Source of the DNA: Oikopleura dioica
Lineage: Eukaryota > Chordata > Appendicularia > Copelata > Oikopleuridae
DNA length: 64,000 nt
Direction of reading: 5' to 3'
Assembly: GCA_907165135.1 (NCBI GenBank)
Contig: OU015568.1
Span: 13,524,501-13,588,500 of the forward strand
Under the pieces are notes generated by a model, which saw only the letters and a program-made list of their open reading frames with translations, was not told where the DNA came from and searched no databases. Below are positions 57,640 to 64,000 of the stretch, piece after piece. A program made the translations under genes and the position numbers. The stretch's first letter is position 1. Each line of letters opens with the position of its first letter.

Positions 57640-58799
57640 TCACTGGTTCTCACACCACGGGGTCTCTTCTTTGTTACACTCTAGTTCCACGTGAAGAATT
57701 TTAACAGGAGTACTGTTAATGTTTAGATCATCAATTCTTGCGACTTTGTGCTTCAGCGTGTGGAATCCGCCTTTGAGGTCGCGTTTGAATTGCTGTTTCT
57801 TCTGATCTCCGATACGCTGAAAACGCGTTATTGTTTGTTTCTCTCACTTGCGAAATGAGGATATTACTCATTTACCTTATAATCTCGTGGACGTTTTACT
57901 TTGTCATGAACGTGTTTAAACGTCTCATAACCAGTGGTTACACCCTTGGGCCGGTGCAACTCAAGACCTGCGTCTCTCATTCGAAGAAACAGCTCATCGT
58001 CCTCTCTTCCCCAGCCCCAGAAATTGTTCGACATTCCATTCACTTTCTTGAAATCCTAAAAGTCACAACTTATTTTTCTGTCTGTCTTGTGGATATCTTA
58101 CGGTATGCGATAACATAAGAATGCCACCGACGTAGTTAGGATAATGATACTTCGGATGAAGATCAGGGGAAGCGATGTGGACGGGACCGTCTTTTGGATA
58201 CTCGTATTTGATCTGGTGAGTTTGTGGAATCAAATCAACATCGTGCATGGCAATGTAGTCGATCTTAAACACGAATAGCTTTTGAATATTTTGATTCGAA
58301 TACCTCTGTATCAAGCGTATACAAAAATCCAGCATTTATAAGGGAAGCTCGATTGAATCGATAACTATCGACTTGATTGACAACGATGATTTCGTGGGGC
58401 ACATTAGCTTCGCTAAATCCAAATTGTTAGAAAATGACAAAAGTGATATTCTTACTTGAGGAAAGAGTGCATCGCTGGAGCAAATTCCATCAACTCATCA
58501 AATCGGTCACGGAATGGGACAATTATCGCGAGTTTATGTCTGCCGAGGGTTTTCTTTATTGGACTGGGGATTGAATCTTCCTTGTGGACCTCTTCATCGG
58601 GACTTTCATGCTCGACTTTGTGATGTTTCTGTTTAGGTTTATCATGTTTTACAATTTTCGGGTGGGCATAACTTCGATCATGACATTTTATCAACTAAAG
58701 AAGGCATATTTTTATTCCCTTTTGAATTGAATGTACCTTTAGCGCCACATAATTGAATAGAACAACTGCGAGGGGAAGTATCAACCTTTGGGGCCTCAT
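57640..58799 (-). CDS. B4GALT7: Beta-1,4-galactosyltransferase 7 (xylosylprotein galactosyltransferase)
   Basis: Model: complement(join(57640..57816,57876..58055,58102..58263,58304..58412,58456..58694,58737..58799)), 309 residues; introns 39-59 nt, all in phase. The N-terminus is a type II anchor ([20 protein letters not shown]). Family motifs: [37 protein letters not shown], the metal-binding [12 protein letters not shown] (DVD), [10 protein letters not shown], and [15 protein letters not shown] (WGWGxEDDE). It ends [13 protein letters not shown], as vertebrate B4GALT7 does. The enzyme adds the first galactose of the proteoglycan linker (Gal-Xyl-Ser) in the Golgi. The start codon lies 90 bases after the DDX46 stop with an acceptor-like TTGCATTTAG between, suggesting operon linkage. 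Confidence 0.94.
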
Positions 58800-58889
58800 T
58801 CAAACGAATTCATCTACGATTTCTAAATGCAAGAAACAAAATATTTCAGTTTATTCAGGGCAGTTTGAGTTAAATTGAAAGTTTTTGAA

Positions 58890-62550
<3,661 letters not shown>

Positions 62551-62678
62551 TCTTAATGAAGATAGTTTTTGTATTTTCGGTATTTACGGGCAGTTTTTTT
62601 ATTTCTCGCGGGGGGAGAGTAATTGAGTCTAAATGATAATAACTGTAACAGGTTTCAGTTCAGTTATGGAGAAACGGT

Positions 62679-63235
62679 TTAGTATCCACGGCCGTATCCT
62701 CGTCCGCCGCCAGATCCCATCGGAGGTCTCATCTGAGCGCCCATAGGGCCACCGACGCCGGCAACAGGGCCGCCAAGGCCAGTTGGAGCGCCAGGACCGC
62801 CCATACCGCGACCAGCAGCGCGGGCCATTCCCGGGCCACCTGGGCGACCCATCGGCATGTTTGGAACACGGGCAGTGGCGTGCTCCTGTGGTGGGGGACC
62901 ATCGACGGACATCGAGACCAGGTGTTCGCCGCGGAGGAGAACGAGACCCAATGTTCGTTTTTCCTCTCGGATAGCCGTTTCGCCTGAATTCATTTTCTAG
63001 AATTTTACATTCTAGAAAAAATATTACCTTTCTTAGGCTTGATGCGTCTGAATTCGTCGCAGTCGACCAAAATGAGATTCATGTGCTTGTCAAAAGCTAG
63101 AAAAAAAAAGATAAGAAAGGCATTGCAAAGGAAAGTTGTACCTTTGAAAGTTCCAATGAAATTTCTACCGTCTTGTAGTGTAACTCGCATGCGGTAGTTC
63201 AAATAGTTGTTGAGTTTTGATCCTTTGGGAGCCAT
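62679..63235 (-). CDS. SNRPB: Small nuclear ribonucleoprotein SmB/B' (SNRPB)
   Basis: Model: complement(join(62679..62996,63029..63096,63142..63235)), 159 residues. A core Sm-ring protein of U1, U2, U4 and U5 snRNPs. Sm1 motif: [20 protein letters not shown]; Sm2 region: [14 protein letters not shown]. The tail is Gly/Pro/Arg-rich ([19 protein letters not shown]). The intron 62997-63028 fits only if the donor is GG (AAGAAA then GGTAAT); using the adjacent GT one base later shifts the frame and loses [18 protein letters not shown]46 starts 128 bases downstream on the same strand, so two pre-mRNA splicing factors are adjacent and may be co-transcribed. Confidence 0.93.
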
Positions 63236-64000
63236 CTTCGCTCACGTCACAAAATTCTAACCTTCTGAAAAACAAAAAATGGTGAAAGTGCGCTAATATT
63301 TTTGAAAAAATGGTATTTCTTTTCAAAATTTTGATCATTTGATCAGTAACTCTCTATTTTCAAGTCCTGCTAAAAGTCTCTTTCCAAAAAAGACGCTGTT
63401 CTGGAAGCTCGATGAAAATATGGAGCGCGCCAAATTCAAAAAAGCTTCGCTTCTTTCAATTTTTCGAGTTAATCGATTTTTATTTTTTTCCAAATTTTTA
63501 CAGTAGAATGGTGAACGCAGGGAATATATGAACATGTGAAAAAGAAGGTAGAATGGTGACATGTTTTTTTAGAAAGTGTGAAAAATACGAAAAGATTCAC
63601 GAAGACACGGTGAAAAGGGGGCGAAAATTTCGAATATCGGGAAAAGCTCAATAAATGTGTGAAAACACCTTATTGGGCTGCATAGGGAAAATGCACAGTA
63701 ACACTCTGAAAATTTGATATTTGCGAAAGGAACGATTCAATAACATTTTTTTGGAATTTTTGAAGATTTTTTTCAATTTTTTTTGGCATTTTTGAAGATT
63801 TGAAGATCAGGCTCAATACCAGAGGACCTCCCATAAATTTTTGATAAAACGTATGAATCTTCTTCTCTTAAGGGTATAGTAATCGCTCAGGCCTACTTTG
63901 AGCTCGTATTCCTCAGCACCTGTAAGTAGTAAAAATTGCCTAAATGGCTAGAATTAAAGATCTATCTTAGATCTTACTATTGACAAGAGCTTTTTTTGAA
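63236..64000. other. Right-edge region upstream of SNRPB
   Basis: About 765 AT-rich bases with long T and A runs (63290-63800). A short minus-strand open stretch at about 63820-63925 follows an acceptor-like TTACAG and could be an exon of a gene beyond the window, but there is no family signal. Otherwise nothing is seen. Confidence 0.3.

Noticed and set aside
63335-63651. Two minus-strand frames near the right edge
   Set aside because: They are AT-driven Phe/Ser/Leu-rich frames with no domain and no splice context.

Overview
The window looks like nuclear DNA of a larvacean tunicate, most likely Oikopleura dioica. The proteins are animal and chordate-like (fibrocystin-L, creatine kinase, KIF6, SmB, B4GALT7, PBDC1, kringle/TSP1/EGF proteases). 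Most introns are 31-60 nt and genes are packed a few tens to hundreds of bases apart. Several same-strand genes follow each other with a splice acceptor in place of a promoter gap, as expected for trans-spliced operons. Some introns appear to use GA, GC or GG donors, which is known for this lineage. All gene models below were built by hand from translated exons, splice sites and reading-phase closure. None has transcript support.

Region 1-12.6 kb: a giant fibrocystin-L-type gene on the minus strand runs off the left edge. After a 50-nt signal-peptide exon it is one open exon of at least 10.6 kb. Then come a cysteine-rich secreted or membrane protein (plus) and a cytochrome c gene (minus) whose 3' end is out of frame. 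Region 13-20.3 kb: a kelch-like protein (plus), converging with an SLC15 peptide transporter and an SLC43-like transporter (both minus). Region 20.5-30.6 kb: a family-31 glycosyltransferase with a hevein-like tail, a secreted double-M1 aminopeptidase of about 2100 residues (both plus), and a small secreted cysteine-rich protein (minus).

Region 31-41 kb: an unrecognised multi-pass membrane protein (plus), then minus-strand genes for creatine kinase, an unrecognised secreted protein, an ankyrin-repeat protein whose one long intron holds a 662-bp inverted-repeat element, an OTU protease, and a chromodomain-like gene. The last two look like an operon pair. Region 41.4-63.2 kb: an unbroken minus-strand series of KIF6, an EXD-type 3'-5' exonuclease, a Tctex-type dynein light chain, sphingosine kinase, two PBDC1 paralogues, V-ATPase subunit E, B4GALT7, DDX46 and SNRPB. 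Parts of this run have operon spacing, including two pre-mRNA splicing factors side by side (SNRPB then DDX46).

The most striking structure is at 50.3-57.1 kb. A 6.85-kb intron of the V-ATPase subunit E gene contains, on the opposite strand, a complete mosaic protease gene (TSP1, kringle, four trypsin-like domains, EGF repeats). Only one of its four trypsin domains keeps the catalytic triad.
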